Assembly: GCA_963840055.1 (NCBI GenBank) | Contig: CAWIXM010000003.1 | Span: forward strand, 62,001 to 126,000 | From: Rhodoplanes sp963840055 | GTDB lineage: Bacteria > Pseudomonadota > Alphaproteobacteria > Rhizobiales > Xanthobacteraceae | Reading direction: 5' to 3' | DNA: 64,000 nucleotides | In this document: one piece after another, positions 17,947 to 27,096 of the stretch | How the letters are laid out: each line of letters opens with the position of its first letter | Numbering within the stretch: position 1 is the first letter of the stretch | Position numbers and translations under genes: made by a program | Notes under the pieces: generated by a model | What the model was told of the DNA's origin: nothing | Seen by the model: the letters and a program-made list of their open reading frames with translations, nothing else | Database searches by the model: none

Positions 17947-19176
17947 CTACGTCGCCAGCGCGCGCCGCGCCCATCGCGCCTTGCGCCATGCGAGCCAGCG
18001 CAGGGTGGTGCGCTCGGTCAAGCCCTTGACCGTCGCGCAGAAGCCGAGGATCGCGACGAGCGCGCTGAAGGTCCAGCTCGCCAGGTTGAACGCGCCGACG
18101 GTGAGCGCGATCGCAGCCCGCCCGCCGAGTTTTAAGATCGCCCGCGTCTTGCTCCCCTGCGCCTCGGCGAGCCGGGCGACGCGCGCCATGTCCTTCGGGG
18201 ATTCGGCGATCTTGAGCCCGTCCATGGCGGCGCGGGTTCCCGCTTTCGCCTGGACGCGGCCGGTATCTTCCATCAGACGAACGAGGCCGCCCGCGCGGTC
18301 GAGCTTGACCGCCTCGCGGGCGGTGCGCACGGCGGTGGCCGGCTGAACCAGGGAGACCGGCGAGACCGCCCTCCGCAGCGCCGACACGTCCACCACTTCG
18401 CGCAGCGATCGGCCCATCCAGACAGCGAGCCGGCCGCCGATCATTCCCGCCTTGCGCGCGCCTTTGAGCACCGACACGCCGAGACGCGCCGGCCCGCCGA
18501 CCCCGAGCGAGGCATAGGTCCCGGCCGTCACCGCCAAGCCGACGCAGGCGAGCCCGAGCAGCAGTTCGTCGGCCTGCTCGCCGGAAACGAGCCGGCCCCC
18601 TTCGCGCACCGCGTCGCGGATATCGCCGAACACGAACAGATCGCCGACCGCGGTGCCGGCGAACCCAACGGCATCCTCCGGCTCACCGGTAACGAATCCA
18701 TGCGCGAAGCTGCCGGCGGCTTGCGCCGTGCGCGCTATGGTCGAGTTCGCCGCCTCAACTCGCTTCCTTAGCTCGGGATCGACGGCGATCCCCTGCCCGC
18801 GGGCAAGCGCGACGAAGCTCGCCGCCAGTTCGGGATCGTTCGCCGCGAGCGCAGCTTCGATTTCACGGTGTGCGACCGCGGGATCGAGCGATGTCCTGAC
18901 CATGTGGTCGGCGAGTTCGACCGGATCATCCTGATGCAGCAGCAGATATGCCGCATCGACGGCGCGCGGGCCGACCAGCGCGATGGTTCCTGCCAGAACC
19001 AGTGCGATCAGCAGGGTGAGCGCGATCGGAATCGGCGCTTGCGCTCGCGGCAAGGCCGCGTCGCCAGCCTTTGGCTCGACCGGTTCATTCGCCCCACCCC
19101 GCGGAGGCTCAGAAAACCCCAGCGCAGCGTCGCGCCGGCCTGGCCAAGTCCAGGGGAACCGCACTAGGAATCGCAT
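17947..19176 (-). CDS. hypothetical membrane protein
   Basis: 409 aa with TM segments at about residues 49-72 (IPIALTLLIALVLAGTIALV), possibly 205-225, and 365-385 (FSALVAILGFCATVKGL). The middle section (HREIEAALAANDPELAASFVALA) is Ala-rich and helical. The C-terminus is very basic. I do not recognise the family; the composition fits a conserved rhizobial membrane protein. No coupling to a neighbour is evident, but it diverges from the zinc-finger gene. Confidence 0.75.
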   Translation of the reverse strand: MRFLVRFPWTWPGRRDAALGFSEPPRGGANEPVEPKAGDAALPRAQAPIPIALTLLIALVLAGTIALVGPRAVDAAYLLLHQDDPVELADHMVRTSLDPAVAHREIEAALAANDPELAASFVALARGQGIAVDPELRKRVEAANSTIARTAQAAGSFAHGFVTGEPEDAVGFAGTAVGDLFVFGDIRDAVREGGRLVSGEQADELLLGLACVGLAVTAGTYASLGVGGPARLGVSVLKGARKAGMIGGRLAVWMGRSLREVVDVSALRRAVSPVSLVQPATAVRTAREAVKLDRAGGLVRLMEDTGRVQAKAGTRAAMDGLKIAESPKDMARVARLAEAQGSKTRAILKLGGRAAIALTVGAFNLASWTFSALVAILGFCATVKGLTERTTLRWLAWRKARWARRALAT

Positions 19177-19244
19177 CGTTTGCCCGCTATGGTCCGCGCC
19201 TGAATCCGGCTGATCACGACGTCAACGTTCGCGAGAATATAGCC

Positions 19245-19493
19245 ATGGCAGAACACGTGGTTCCCCATTTCCATAATGATCTGGGCGTGCCTGTCATCGA
19301 GATCGGCGCTCAGCGGTTCATGTGCATCGGCGCGCTGCCGCCCTTCGACCACCCGCATGTTTTCCTTGATATGGGGAACGATGATGAAATCGTCTGCCCC
19401 TATTGTTCCACCCTCTATCGCTACGATCCCGATCTCGACGCCTTCGAAGCGCGGCCTCCGGAATGCGCTCTGCGAGACGCGAACGCGGCGTGA
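19245..19493 (+). CDS. CHCC zinc-finger protein
   Basis: 82 aa from ATG 19245. The C-terminal half carries the zf-CHCC ligand pattern (GAQRFMCIG, then HPHVFLDMG, then EIVCPYCSTLYRYDP), the same motif as mitochondrial NDUFS6. It is a small zinc protein almost universal in alphaproteobacteria. It lies 25 bp before the monooxygenase gene and probably shares its transcript. Confidence 0.9.
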   Translation: MAEHVVPHFHNDLGVPVIEIGAQRFMCIGALPPFDHPHVFLDMGNDDEIVCPYCSTLYRYDPDLDAFEARPPECALRDANAA

Positions 19494-19518
19494 TGGTCGC
19501 GAATGACGTGCGGACGCC

Positions 19519-20730
19519 GTGGCTTCCACGCCGATGATCATCATTGCGGGCGCCGGGATCGGCGGGCTGACGGCGGCGCTCGCGCTGGCGCGGGCCGGCT
19601 TGCGCGTGCGCGTGCTCGAACAGGCGGCGCGGCTTGAAGAGACCGGGGCCGGGCTCCAGCTTTCCGCGAATGCGACGCGCATTTTGCTCGCGCTCGGCCT
19701 CGAGGAACGCCTGCGGCCGCGGGTGGTCGCCCCTGACGCCATTCGTGTCCGCCAAGCGGCCAATGGGCGTGACTTGGCGCGGCTCCCGGTCGGCCGCTCG
19801 CAGCGCTATTATGGCGCGCCCTATTGGGTGATCCACCGCGGCGACCTGCAGGGGGCTTTGCTCGCCGCGGTGAACGACCATCCCGACATCACGGTGGAAC
19901 TCAACGCGCGGGTTCAAGTGTTCGGAGCCCATCCGAAAGGGGTGACGGTCGGGTATCTGCGCAAATCCGGAACCGAGGACGCGACCGGCGCCGCCTTCGT
20001 CGGCGCCGACGGCCTATGGTCGGCCGCCCGCGCCTGCCTCGGAGAGAAATCGCCGCCGCAGCCGGCGGACCGCACCGCATGGCGCGCGCTCGTGCCCGCC
20101 GATGCGGTTTCCCCCGAGTTTCGCGAGCCGGTGGTGAACCTCTGGGTCGGGCCGAAAACGCATCTCGTGCATTATCCGGTACGCGCGGGCGGAGCGATCA
20201 ATATCGTCGCGATCACGACCGATGCTTGGAGAGGAATGGGCTGGAGCACGCGCGGCGACCGCGCCGAGTTGTTGACGCATTTTTCCGAACGGAATTGGGC
20301 CTGGCCGGCACGCAAGCTTCTCGCCACGCCCAGCCAATGGTTGAAATGGGCGCTCTATGATCGCCCGCCGATGGACCGCTGGGGTCGCGGCGCAGCCACC
20401 CTCCTCGGCGATGCGGCGCATCCGATGCTGCCGTTTCTTGCGCAAGGCGCGGCGATGGCGATCGAAGATGCGGCCGTGCTTGCGCATGCGCTCGCGCACG
20501 CGCCGGGTGGCGCCGCGGCCGCCCTGCGCTATTACGAGAGCCAGCGCCGGCCGCGAACCGCACGGGTGCAAGCGGCCGCGCGCAACAATGATCGCATCTA
20601 TCATTTGGGCGGACCCGCGGCGGTCATCCGCGATGTTGCCATGAGGACCGTGCTCGGCGGCGAACTTTTGCTCAGCCGCTATGACTGGATCTATGGCTGG
20701 CGTCCGCCTGTAGAGTTCGGGGGGCCATGA
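19519..20730 (+). CDS. FAD-dependent monooxygenase (salicylate hydroxylase-like)
   Basis: 403 aa, start GTG 19519. The N-terminal Rossmann fold has GAGIGG with a terminal Glu (RVLEQAARLEE). The second FAD motif is GDAAHPMLPFLAQGAAMAIE. These identify a class A flavoprotein aromatic hydroxylase; the substrate is unknown. It sits in a three-gene set: zinc-finger gene, this gene, then a membrane-protein gene starting one base after its stop. Confidence 0.92.
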   Translation: MASTPMIIIAGAGIGGLTAALALARAGLRVRVLEQAARLEETGAGLQLSANATRILLALGLEERLRPRVVAPDAIRVRQAANGRDLARLPVGRSQRYYGAPYWVIHRGDLQGALLAAVNDHPDITVELNARVQVFGAHPKGVTVGYLRKSGTEDATGAAFVGADGLWSAARACLGEKSPPQPADRTAWRALVPADAVSPEFREPVVNLWVGPKTHLVHYPVRAGGAINIVAITTDAWRGMGWSTRGDRAELLTHFSERNWAWPARKLLATPSQWLKWALYDRPPMDRWGRGAATLLGDAAHPMLPFLAQGAAMAIEDAAVLAHALAHAPGGAAAALRYYESQRRPRTARVQAAARNNDRIYHLGGPAAVIRDVAMRTVLGGELLLSRYDWIYGWRPPVEFGGP

Positions 20731-20731
20731 G

Positions 20732-22165
20732 TTGATCGACGAAACCCGCGCGAAATTCAGGGAGCGGCTCGATTGGCTCCTCGTGCCGGCGATGGTCGCA
20801 CTGCTGCTCTGGCCGGCCTTGTGGAATGGTTTCCCGCTGATCTTCCCCGACACCGGCGGATATCTGTTGCGGCCGCTCGAAGGCACGCTCGGCCTCGGCC
20901 GCTCCGCGGTGTACGGGACGTTCCTCGCCGCCGGGCTTTCGCTCGATTTCTGGCCGAATGTGCTGATCCAGGCGGCCGGGACCGTTTTTGTCATTCGGAT
21001 TTTGTTGCGCACGCACGGCCTCGGGGCGCGGCCGGGACTCGCTTTCATCCTTGTTGCGGCGCTTGCCGCACTTACTGCTTTGCCCTGGTACGTCTCCTTG
21101 CTGATGCCAGGAATATGGGCGGGATGGGCGGTGATCGCGCTTTATCTGCTCGCCTTCCGGCGCGACGCGCTCGGCCGGGTCGAGATGCTGACCCTCGGCG
21201 CAATGATCGTGTTCGCGATCGCGAGCCACATGGCGACGCTTGCGCTCTGCCTTGGTCTAATCGTCTGTTTCGTGCTGATCCATTTTGCCGGGCCGCACAT
21301 CCGCATGCCGCGCCCGCGGCTCGGCGCCGCGGCAACCGCTGTTGTGGCCGGCGCCCTGCTTTGTCCGACGGCGAATTACCTCATCGCAGACGAATTTGCT
21401 TTCACCCCCGGCGGAACAACCTTCATGTTCGGCCGGCTGGTCCAGGACGGTCTGATCGAGCGCTATCTCGACGAGCACTGTCCGGACAAGCAGGTCAGGC
21501 TCTGCCGCTATGAGACGGCGTTGCCCGATACCGCCGATGAATGGCTGTGGACCCAATCGAGTCCGATCCACAAGCTCGGCGGCTGGGAGGCCTACACGCC
21601 GGAGTCAAAGCGCTTGATCCTCGCGACGCTCCGCCTCTATCCGGGACAGCATCTCAGCACCGCCGTCATAGCGGCGATCGACCAATTCCTGTCGTTTCGC
21701 ACGACCCTCTCGGTCGATCCCGACGATAATTTCCACGTCATCGGGACATTCGAGCGCATCTTGTCCCCCGAAGCCAATGCCCGCTTCCTTGCCGCGCGTC
21801 AGCAGCGCGATCGGCCGGACGTGAGCATCCTCAATATTGCGCATGTGCCGGTAGCGGCCATCAGCTTGGCGCTAGTCGTTTTTGTCGTAGCGTTCGGGCA
21901 ACCAGAGCGCTTCGGTCCATTCACGCGCGCGCTTTGCGCGACGGTCTTGCTCGCTCTTCTCGGCAACGCGACCATCTGCGGCGTGCTGTCCAATCCGAAC
22001 GACCGCTATCAGGGCAGAATGGTCTGGCTCGCCGTGCTCGCCGCCGGCATCGCGATCGGCAGCTGGCGCAAGCGCAATGCTGCAGCTCCCGAGCACGTCG
22101 CGCGCGGGAGGGCGGACCACAAAGACGGCTCCCTACAAGACGTGTCGGTATCCGAATCCAATTGA
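20732..22165 (+). CDS. polytopic membrane protein
   Basis: 477 aa, start TTG 20732, one base after the preceding stop, so it is translationally coupled. It has about ten hydrophobic helices. A long extracytoplasmic loop (about 240-320, with DEHCPDKQVRLCRYETALPD) carries two Cys. The N-terminal motif LIFPDTGGYLLRPLEG in the first loop resembles the acidic loop motif of GT-C glycosyltransferases, but the family is not one I can name. The C-terminal 30 residues are charged and cytoplasmic. Confidence 0.8.
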   Translation: MIDETRAKFRERLDWLLVPAMVALLLWPALWNGFPLIFPDTGGYLLRPLEGTLGLGRSAVYGTFLAAGLSLDFWPNVLIQAAGTVFVIRILLRTHGLGARPGLAFILVAALAALTALPWYVSLLMPGIWAGWAVIALYLLAFRRDALGRVEMLTLGAMIVFAIASHMATLALCLGLIVCFVLIHFAGPHIRMPRPRLGAAATAVVAGALLCPTANYLIADEFAFTPGGTTFMFGRLVQDGLIERYLDEHCPDKQVRLCRYETALPDTADEWLWTQSSPIHKLGGWEAYTPESKRLILATLRLYPGQHLSTAVIAAIDQFLSFRTTLSVDPDDNFHVIGTFERILSPEANARFLAARQQRDRPDVSILNIAHVPVAAISLALVVFVVAFGQPERFGPFTRALCATVLLALLGNATICGVLSNPNDRYQGRMVWLAVLAAGIAIGSWRKRNAAAPEHVARGRADHKDGSLQDVSVSESN

Positions 22166-22185
22166 TTCGGCGGCGCTGTCGCCCT

Positions 22186-22674
22186 TCAGCCGACCGGGGT
22201 CCAGGTCCCGTCCGGGTTGCGGCAGGCGGTGCCGCGCGCCGCCTGTGGGGTGCCGTCGATATAGATGGTATGCGTGAAGTGGCGGCATTGCGCGCCGCCC
22301 TGGGCATAGGCGGGGCCGGGCACGACGGTGCCGTAGCGTCCCGAATCCGGATTGCGCCAGGTGACCGGCCTGCCGGACGGGCCGGTTTCCAGCGCCGCCA
22401 TCTGCGCCTCGTAGGCGCGCCGGCGGTCCTCGTCGTCGAGCGCCGCCCCGATACGGTTGCCGATCAGCCCGCCGATCGCCGCCCCTGCGACGCTCGCCGC
22501 GACGCGCGCGCCGGTGTCGCCGCCAATCGTCGAACCGACGGCCGCGCCGGTCAGCGCCCCGACCAGCGTTCCGGTGTTCTCGCGCGGTCCTGTCCCAGTC
22601 ACCGGATCGCCGGCACAACCCGCGAGGGCGAAAGCCGTCAGCCCGACGGTCATGAGGGTGATCTTCGAGAGCAT
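22186..22674 (-). CDS. glycine-zipper surface-antigen-like lipoprotein
   Basis: 162 aa from ATG 22674 (GGGGGAAG upstream). Lipobox LTAFALAGC with Cys20. A glycine-zipper region follows (GTLVGALTGAAVGSTIGGDT, then VAGAAIGGLIGNRIGAAL) as in Rickettsia 17-kDa antigen family proteins. The C-terminal domain (PVTWRNPDSGRYGTVVPGPA, CRHFTHTIYIDG, CRNPDGTW) is the associated small beta domain. It is an outer-membrane lipoprotein. It converges with the preceding plus-strand gene. Confidence 0.9.
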   Translation of the reverse strand: MLSKITLMTVGLTAFALAGCAGDPVTGTGPRENTGTLVGALTGAAVGSTIGGDTGARVAASVAGAAIGGLIGNRIGAALDDEDRRRAYEAQMAALETGPSGRPVTWRNPDSGRYGTVVPGPAYAQGGAQCRHFTHTIYIDGTPQAARGTACRNPDGTWTPVG

Positions 22675-22791
22675 GAGCGTCTTCCCCCGCGGCGGCGTCA
22701 TTCAGCATTCAGCGCATCGCCGCTGATCCTGCCTTCCCGCCATCACAAAAAACGCGAGGAATGGGGCGAAACTTGGCCGTCCGAGGGAGAC

Positions 22792-24198
22792 TTACGGTTG
22801 AGCCGGGGTCCGGCGGGACTGCTCCGACCCGGGCAGGACGAGCTCGGCGCGCAGGCCGCCGATCGGCGCGGTCGAGAGGTTGAGGCTGCCGCCGTAAAGG
22901 GCGGCAAGCTCAAGCACGATGGAAAGGCCCAGCCCTGATCCCGGCTTGGTCTCGTCGAGCCGTTGGCCGCGGTGGGCGGCCCGCTCGCGCTCGGCCGCCG
23001 ACAGGCCCGGACCGTCATCGTCGATAATGATGCGAATCGCGGGTGTGCGTTTCTTGTCGGCCTGGGTTTCCGCCTCCACCGTGATCGACACCCGCGACGC
23101 CGCCCACTTGCAGGCGTTGTCGACCAGATTGCCGACCATTTCCTCGAGGTCCTGGCGCTCGCCGAGAAAGCGGACCGGGTCGGGCGCGTCGACTTCGATC
23201 ACGATGCCGCGGTCGTGGTGCAGCTTCTCCATCATGCGGGCGAGCGCGGTGACCACCGGCGCCACTTCGGTCACCACCCCGACGACGGTGAGGCGGGCGG
23301 CCAGGCGCGCCCGCTCCAAATGGCGCGTGATCTGGTCGCGCATAATGTCGGCCTGCTTGCGCATCTTGCCGGCGAACGCTACGTCGGGATGCGCGGCGGC
23401 CTCGTTGACGATCACCGACAGCGGGGTTTTGAGCGCATGCGCCAGATTGCCGACATGGGTGCGCGCGCGCTCGACCACCAGCCGGTTGGCCTCGATCAGT
23501 TCATTGGTTTCGCGTGCGAGCGGTTCGATCTCGACCGGGAATTGGCCTTCGAGCTGCTCGGCGCGGCCGGCGCGGATCGCGGCCAGGCCTTCGGAAATGC
23601 GCTTGAGCGGGGCAAGCCCGAACCGCACCTGGAACATGGTGATGAGCAGGAGCACCGCCGCCAGCATGACAAAGGTGATCGTCAGCGTCTGATTGAAGGC
23701 GTGCAACTCCTCTTCGATTTCCTGCGGATCGCCCGCGACCGAGACCAGATAGTGGCCCTCCTGGCCGAGGTCGACGGTGCGCTCGACGAGGCGCAGCCGC
23801 TGGTCCTCCGGCCCGTCCACATAGGCGCGGCGGGTGCCGTCAGTGGTCGCTGGCACGCCGCGATCGACGAGATGCGGCAGCGTGCCGTCCCAAAGCGAGC
23901 GCGAAACGCGGGTCTCGGGCTTGGGCGCGTTGAGGCGATTGACCTGCCAGTACCAGCCGGAGAGCGGAAGATCGAACAGCGGCTCGCCGAGCGACAGAGA
24001 GCCGCGATCGTTCCCATCCTCGGGCGCAGCGATGGCGGCGACCAGCGTGCGCAGATAAACGCCGAGCCGGCGGTCGAACGAACGCTCGACGGCGTGGTGA
24101 TAAAGCGAGGAAAGGCTGATGCCGGTGGCGAGGAGGATGACCACGGTCCAGGTCGTGGCGGAGAGGAAGAGCCGGAAGGCGAGCGAGTTGGTGCGCAT
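22792..24198 (-). CDS. sensor histidine kinase (PhoQ/FeuQ-like)
   Basis: 468 aa. TM1 at residues 10-30, periplasmic region, TM2 at about 173-195 (TITFVMLAAVLLLITMFQVR), HAMP-like linker, HisKA with the His in VGNLAHALKTPLSVI, N box NLVDNACKWA, G1 DDGPGLS and G2 GSGLGLSIV. It lies 5 bp after the response regulator and forms its cognate pair. The regulator-kinase order and the NLAHALKTPL motif resemble FeuPQ/PhoPQ-type systems that sense envelope state. Confidence 0.93.
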   Translation of the reverse strand: MRTNSLAFRLFLSATTWTVVILLATGISLSSLYHHAVERSFDRRLGVYLRTLVAAIAAPEDGNDRGSLSLGEPLFDLPLSGWYWQVNRLNAPKPETRVSRSLWDGTLPHLVDRGVPATTDGTRRAYVDGPEDQRLRLVERTVDLGQEGHYLVSVAGDPQEIEEELHAFNQTLTITFVMLAAVLLLITMFQVRFGLAPLKRISEGLAAIRAGRAEQLEGQFPVEIEPLARETNELIEANRLVVERARTHVGNLAHALKTPLSVIVNEAAAHPDVAFAGKMRKQADIMRDQITRHLERARLAARLTVVGVVTEVAPVVTALARMMEKLHHDRGIVIEVDAPDPVRFLGERQDLEEMVGNLVDNACKWAASRVSITVEAETQADKKRTPAIRIIIDDDGPGLSAAERERAAHRGQRLDETKPGSGLGLSIVLELAALYGGSLNLSTAPIGGLRAELVLPGSEQSRRTPAQP

Positions 24199-24203
24199 AA
24201 AGC

Positions 24204-24875
24204 TCAGCGCGCGTCGCTGGGCGGAGAGAGCAGATAGCCAAGTCCGCGCACGGTTTGGATGACCTCGACGCCGAGCTTCTTGCGGATGCGGCCGACGAAC
24301 ACCTCGATGGTGTTCGAGTCGCGGTCGAAATCCTGATCGTAGAGATGCTCGACGAGCTCGGTGCGGGACACCACGCGTCCGGTGTGATGCATGAGGTAGG
24401 ATAGGAGACGATATTCGTGCGAGGTGAGCCTAACCGGAACACCGTCGACGGTGACGCGACCCGTGCGCGAATCGAGGCGCACCGGGCCGCACAAAAATTC
24501 GCTCTTGGCGTGCCCGACCGAGCGGCGCAGCAGCGCGCGGATGCGCGCCAGCACTTCCTCGAGATGGAAAGGCTTGGCGACGTAATCGTCGGCGCCGGCG
24601 TCGAAACCCTGCACCTTGTCGCTCCAGCGATCGCGGGCGGTGAGCAGCAGCACCGGCATCGCCCGGCCGCTTCGCCGCCACGCTTCGAGCACGGAAATTC
24701 CGTCGAGCTTGGGCAGTCCGATGTCGAGGATCACCGCGTCATAAGGCTCGGTTTCACCGAGATAGTGCCCCTCCTCACCGTCGAAGGCGCGGTCGACCAC
24801 GTAACCGGCGTCGGTCAACGCGGTCGCGAGCTGGCGGTTTAAGTCAGGATCATCCTCGACGACGAGAAGCCGCAT
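24204..24875 (-). CDS. OmpR/PhoP-type response regulator
   Basis: 223 aa. Receiver with acidic residues in LLVVEDDPDL and phospho-acceptor Asp51 in AVILDIGLPK. The winged helix includes VRLTSHEYRLLSYLMHHTGR and NTIEVFVGRIRKKLG. It is transcribed with the kinase at 22792-24198 and follows the PepSY gene by 11 bp, so all three form one operon. It should bind direct repeats as a phosphorylated dimer. Confidence 0.95.
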   Translation of the reverse strand: MRLLVVEDDPDLNRQLATALTDAGYVVDRAFDGEEGHYLGETEPYDAVILDIGLPKLDGISVLEAWRRSGRAMPVLLLTARDRWSDKVQGFDAGADDYVAKPFHLEEVLARIRALLRRSVGHAKSEFLCGPVRLDSRTGRVTVDGVPVRLTSHEYRLLSYLMHHTGRVVSRTELVEHLYDQDFDRDSNTIEVFVGRIRKKLGVEVIQTVRGLGYLLSPPSDAR

Positions 24876-24886
24876 GGCGAAGTTTC

Positions 24887-25414
24887 CTAGCGCGGCCCGC
24901 GGATCAGCGCGCCGGAGCCGGCGTCAACGGCCGCGCGCAGTACTTTGCCACCCCTCGCCAACACTGTCAGCAGGTAGACGAGCCTGCCATTCCGCTCGCA
25001 CAGACGGGCATTCAAGAGCACATCACGGCGGCCTTTGACCGCCCGCGCCGCTTTCGCCAGGGGAACCACGGTCCGAGCGGCGATGCGCGCGCGCTGCTCC
25101 TGGCGCGAAAGGCAACGCCCCCCGGCGGTCGCATCGCTGCGGGTATGGACCGGCCGCGCATCGTCGCCACGCGATTTGCCGGCGATCTCCGCGGCGTCGG
25201 CGCGCGGCAGCTTCATCAGGGAAAGGCCAACAAGCGACAGGGCCGCAATCAGCAGGGCGGCGGCAACGGCTACGAGGGCTCCGGCGGAAAAACCGCCCGA
25301 CGGCTCGTCTCCTCCGGCCCAGGATGCAGGTGAAGCGGGGACGCGACGACCACCGCATACCGGGGCGGCGGCAATTGCGCGAGTGGCATCGACAAGCGCC
25401 ACTTTCGTTCTCAT
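24887..25414 (-). CDS. PepSY-like membrane protein
   Basis: 175 aa from ATG 25414. One TM helix near residue 55 (AGALVAVAAALLIAALSLVG). The C-terminal 60 residues (LLNARLCERNGRLVYLLTVL, VDAGSGAL) match the PepSY fold, which inhibits proteases or binds ligands outside the membrane. PepSY proteins are often encoded with PhoP/FeuP-type two-component systems, and here it is first in such an operon; a sensor-accessory role is likely but inferred. Confidence 0.75.
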   Translation of the reverse strand: MRTKVALVDATRAIAAAPVCGGRRVPASPASWAGGDEPSGGFSAGALVAVAAALLIAALSLVGLSLMKLPRADAAEIAGKSRGDDARPVHTRSDATAGGRCLSRQEQRARIAARTVVPLAKAARAVKGRRDVLLNARLCERNGRLVYLLTVLARGGKVLRAAVDAGSGALIRGPR

Positions 25415-25666
25415 GACCTTACCAACGCAAACCGAATCGGCTCGCCTCTCACAATGAACCCAGCTAGCGCGCCTCCGCGTCAAGACTGCGGCAGCGCCAC
25501 TCCGCAAACTTGCGCGCGGCGAGCGGATCGGTAAGACCCGAAAGCACCCACATGGGCCGGAAACAGGCGTGCCCCTTAGATAGGATCGGCGGGTGAATTG
25601 AAATAGTCACTTCGGGCAACAGCGTTGAGGTTCGCCAGCCGCTCGTCTCCGGCCAGGTCACGGCAT

Positions 25667-26023
25667 TTACGGCTGCGAGGACCGCGGCGGGTCGCTTGAC
25701 GAATTAAGCAGACGATCGACGACGGCGCGTTCCATCTTTTCCAGGCTGCGGTCAAAGCGGTCGCCCAATTTGTCGAGGGCGTGTTGCAGCGCTTCCTTGT
25801 CCTCTTTCGAGCGAGCTTCGACCGTGTGCAATGCTTGCACGGTGACGTAGCTCTGCGCCACTTGGACCCGGAAATCGGACAGCTCCTTGCTCTGCTTCGA
25901 TAGCTCGACGTAGATCCAGATGAAGACCGATAGAAGCGCGGCGCTGAACGTCAGAAGGCCCAAGCCTCCCGCCAGCAGCGCGCCCCAGGTAACGGACGCT
26001 TGTCTTCCATCGTTGATATTCAT
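25667..26023 (-). CDS. small membrane protein of the lysis region
   Basis: 118 aa from ATG 26023, overlapping the holin stop by 4 bp (ATGA). One TM helix (ALLAGGLGLLTFSAALLSVFIW, residues 15-38) precedes a soluble helical coiled coil (QVAQSYVTVQALHTVEARSK and HALDKLGDRFDRSLEKME). A spanin- or pinholin-like accessory role fits its place after the holin, but no family is recognised. Confidence 0.75.
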   Translation of the reverse strand: MNINDGRQASVTWGALLAGGLGLLTFSAALLSVFIWIYVELSKQSKELSDFRVQVAQSYVTVQALHTVEARSKEDKEALQHALDKLGDRFDRSLEKMERAVVDRLLNSSSDPPRSSQP

Positions 26024-26634
26024 CGCCGCACCGCCTTGACGAGCTGGTCGATAACCGAAGGAGTGATCTGGCCCGCGATCGTGGCGACCTTCTCGCGCGA
26101 GCGGCCCTGCACATAGACCCCGAGGACGGCGAAGCGCAGCCCCCAATAGCCGAGCAACAGCGCCGTCGCCTGGGCCGCGGCGTTGAGCACGCCGACGTCG
26201 CCGCCCCATAGGTCGCGGATGATGACGACGGCGAGCGCCGCGCATTCCAGCGTGAGTTCGAGCCCGTACAGCGGACGCCACCAGCGTTGCAGCGGATCGC
26301 CGGCGGCGATCTCCGCCCGCATGGTCAGATTGGTCTCGGCCGCGGTCTTGGCCTGGGCCTGGGCCTCGGCCTCGGCCTTGGCGATCTCCGCCAGCGCCGG
26401 ATATTTTGCCTGCGCGTCGGCGTCCGCCGCGGCGAGCTTGTCTTGCAGCTCGGGCGCCGGCGTGTCCTTGATCGCCTTGTCGATCGCCTCGGGCGTCGGC
26501 GGCACGCCGAGCACCGAGCCGAGAATGTCGCCGACGGCGCCGCCGACCATGCCGCCGAGCGGGCCGCCCAGCGCCGTCCCGATGGTGGGCGCGCCCAGCT
26601 TGATCAGCGGCCCGGCGAGGTCCTGCCAGTTCAT
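26020..26634 (-). CDS. 3-TM holin, GTA type
   Basis: 204 aa from ATG 26634. A Gly-rich amphipathic N-terminus (GAPTIGTALGGPLGGMVGGA) is followed by a long coiled coil (KYPALAEIAKAEAEAQAQAK). The C-terminal membrane helices (LTLECAALAVVIIRDLW, QATALLLGYWGLRFAVLGVY) make the three-TM holin topology of PF11351, the family described for gene-transfer-agent release. It overlaps its neighbours by 4 bp on both sides. With the GH108 endolysin upstream it forms a lysis module. Confidence 0.85.
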   Translation of the reverse strand: MNWQDLAGPLIKLGAPTIGTALGGPLGGMVGGAVGDILGSVLGVPPTPEAIDKAIKDTPAPELQDKLAAADADAQAKYPALAEIAKAEAEAQAQAKTAAETNLTMRAEIAAGDPLQRWWRPLYGLELTLECAALAVVIIRDLWGGDVGVLNAAAQATALLLGYWGLRFAVLGVYVQGRSREKVATIAGQITPSVIDQLVKAVRR

Positions 26635-26774
26635 GAATGCCCTCCCGCCGGCTCGCGCAGCGGACGGCAGCGCCAATGCCGGCCGGCGCAATGATTGAGC
26701 GCCCATTCGGACGCAAGCCGGTCGTTGGCGAACGGCCCGTACACGCTGCCCTCGCATTCGATGACGTATTTCAT
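26631..26774 (-). CDS. 47-aa hypothetical protein of the lysis module
   Basis: ATG 26774 follows a strong AGGAG site, and the stop overlaps the holin start by 4 bp (ATGA), so it is translationally coupled. The sequence (KYVIECEGSVYGPFANDRLA, then CAGRHWRCRPL) is small and basic with three Cys. Its function is unknown; the conserved spacing argues it is real. Confidence 0.7.
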   Translation of the reverse strand: MKYVIECEGSVYGPFANDRLASEWALNHCAGRHWRCRPLREPAGGHS

Positions 26775-27003
26775 CGCAGCTCCTTTTGGTGTCGCGCGGA
26801 AAGCGCGCCGGGCGCGCTCATGCCATTCCAGTTCCTCGTTCGGAAGCGGTATGAGCCGAACACATGGCTCGTGAGCACTTATCCTGACCCACTGATTATT
26901 TCTCACTTCGAAAAGCTGCCCTGTTGAACCGCGCTTTCGGTGGCCATCAGGCAAGCCAACCGCCGATACTCGTGGCGGCCAGTCAGGATCGGACATGTGT
27001 GGG

Positions 27004-27096
27004 TCATTTGCCGTCATGCCTCCACATCCAGGCGAAGCCAGAGCCGATCAGCGCAAGCGCGCCGATGACAAGCAGAAATGCGACGCACCAATTCAT
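27004..27096 (-). CDS. 30-aa single-TM peptide
   Basis: The ATG at 27096 overlaps the endolysin stop by 4 bp. The peptide is almost all membrane helix (CVAFLLVIGALALIGSGFAW) with a basic tail. It may be a holin accessory or a stabiliser. About 230 bp of empty sequence follow before the next start. Confidence 0.6.
   Translation of the reverse strand: MNWCVAFLLVIGALALIGSGFAWMWRHDGK

Noticed and set aside
25464..25661. A 65-aa minus-strand frame starting at GTG 25661, just past the 118-aa gene
   Set aside because: It has no ribosome site or recognisable motif. A weak DUF6527-like resemblance was not convincing.
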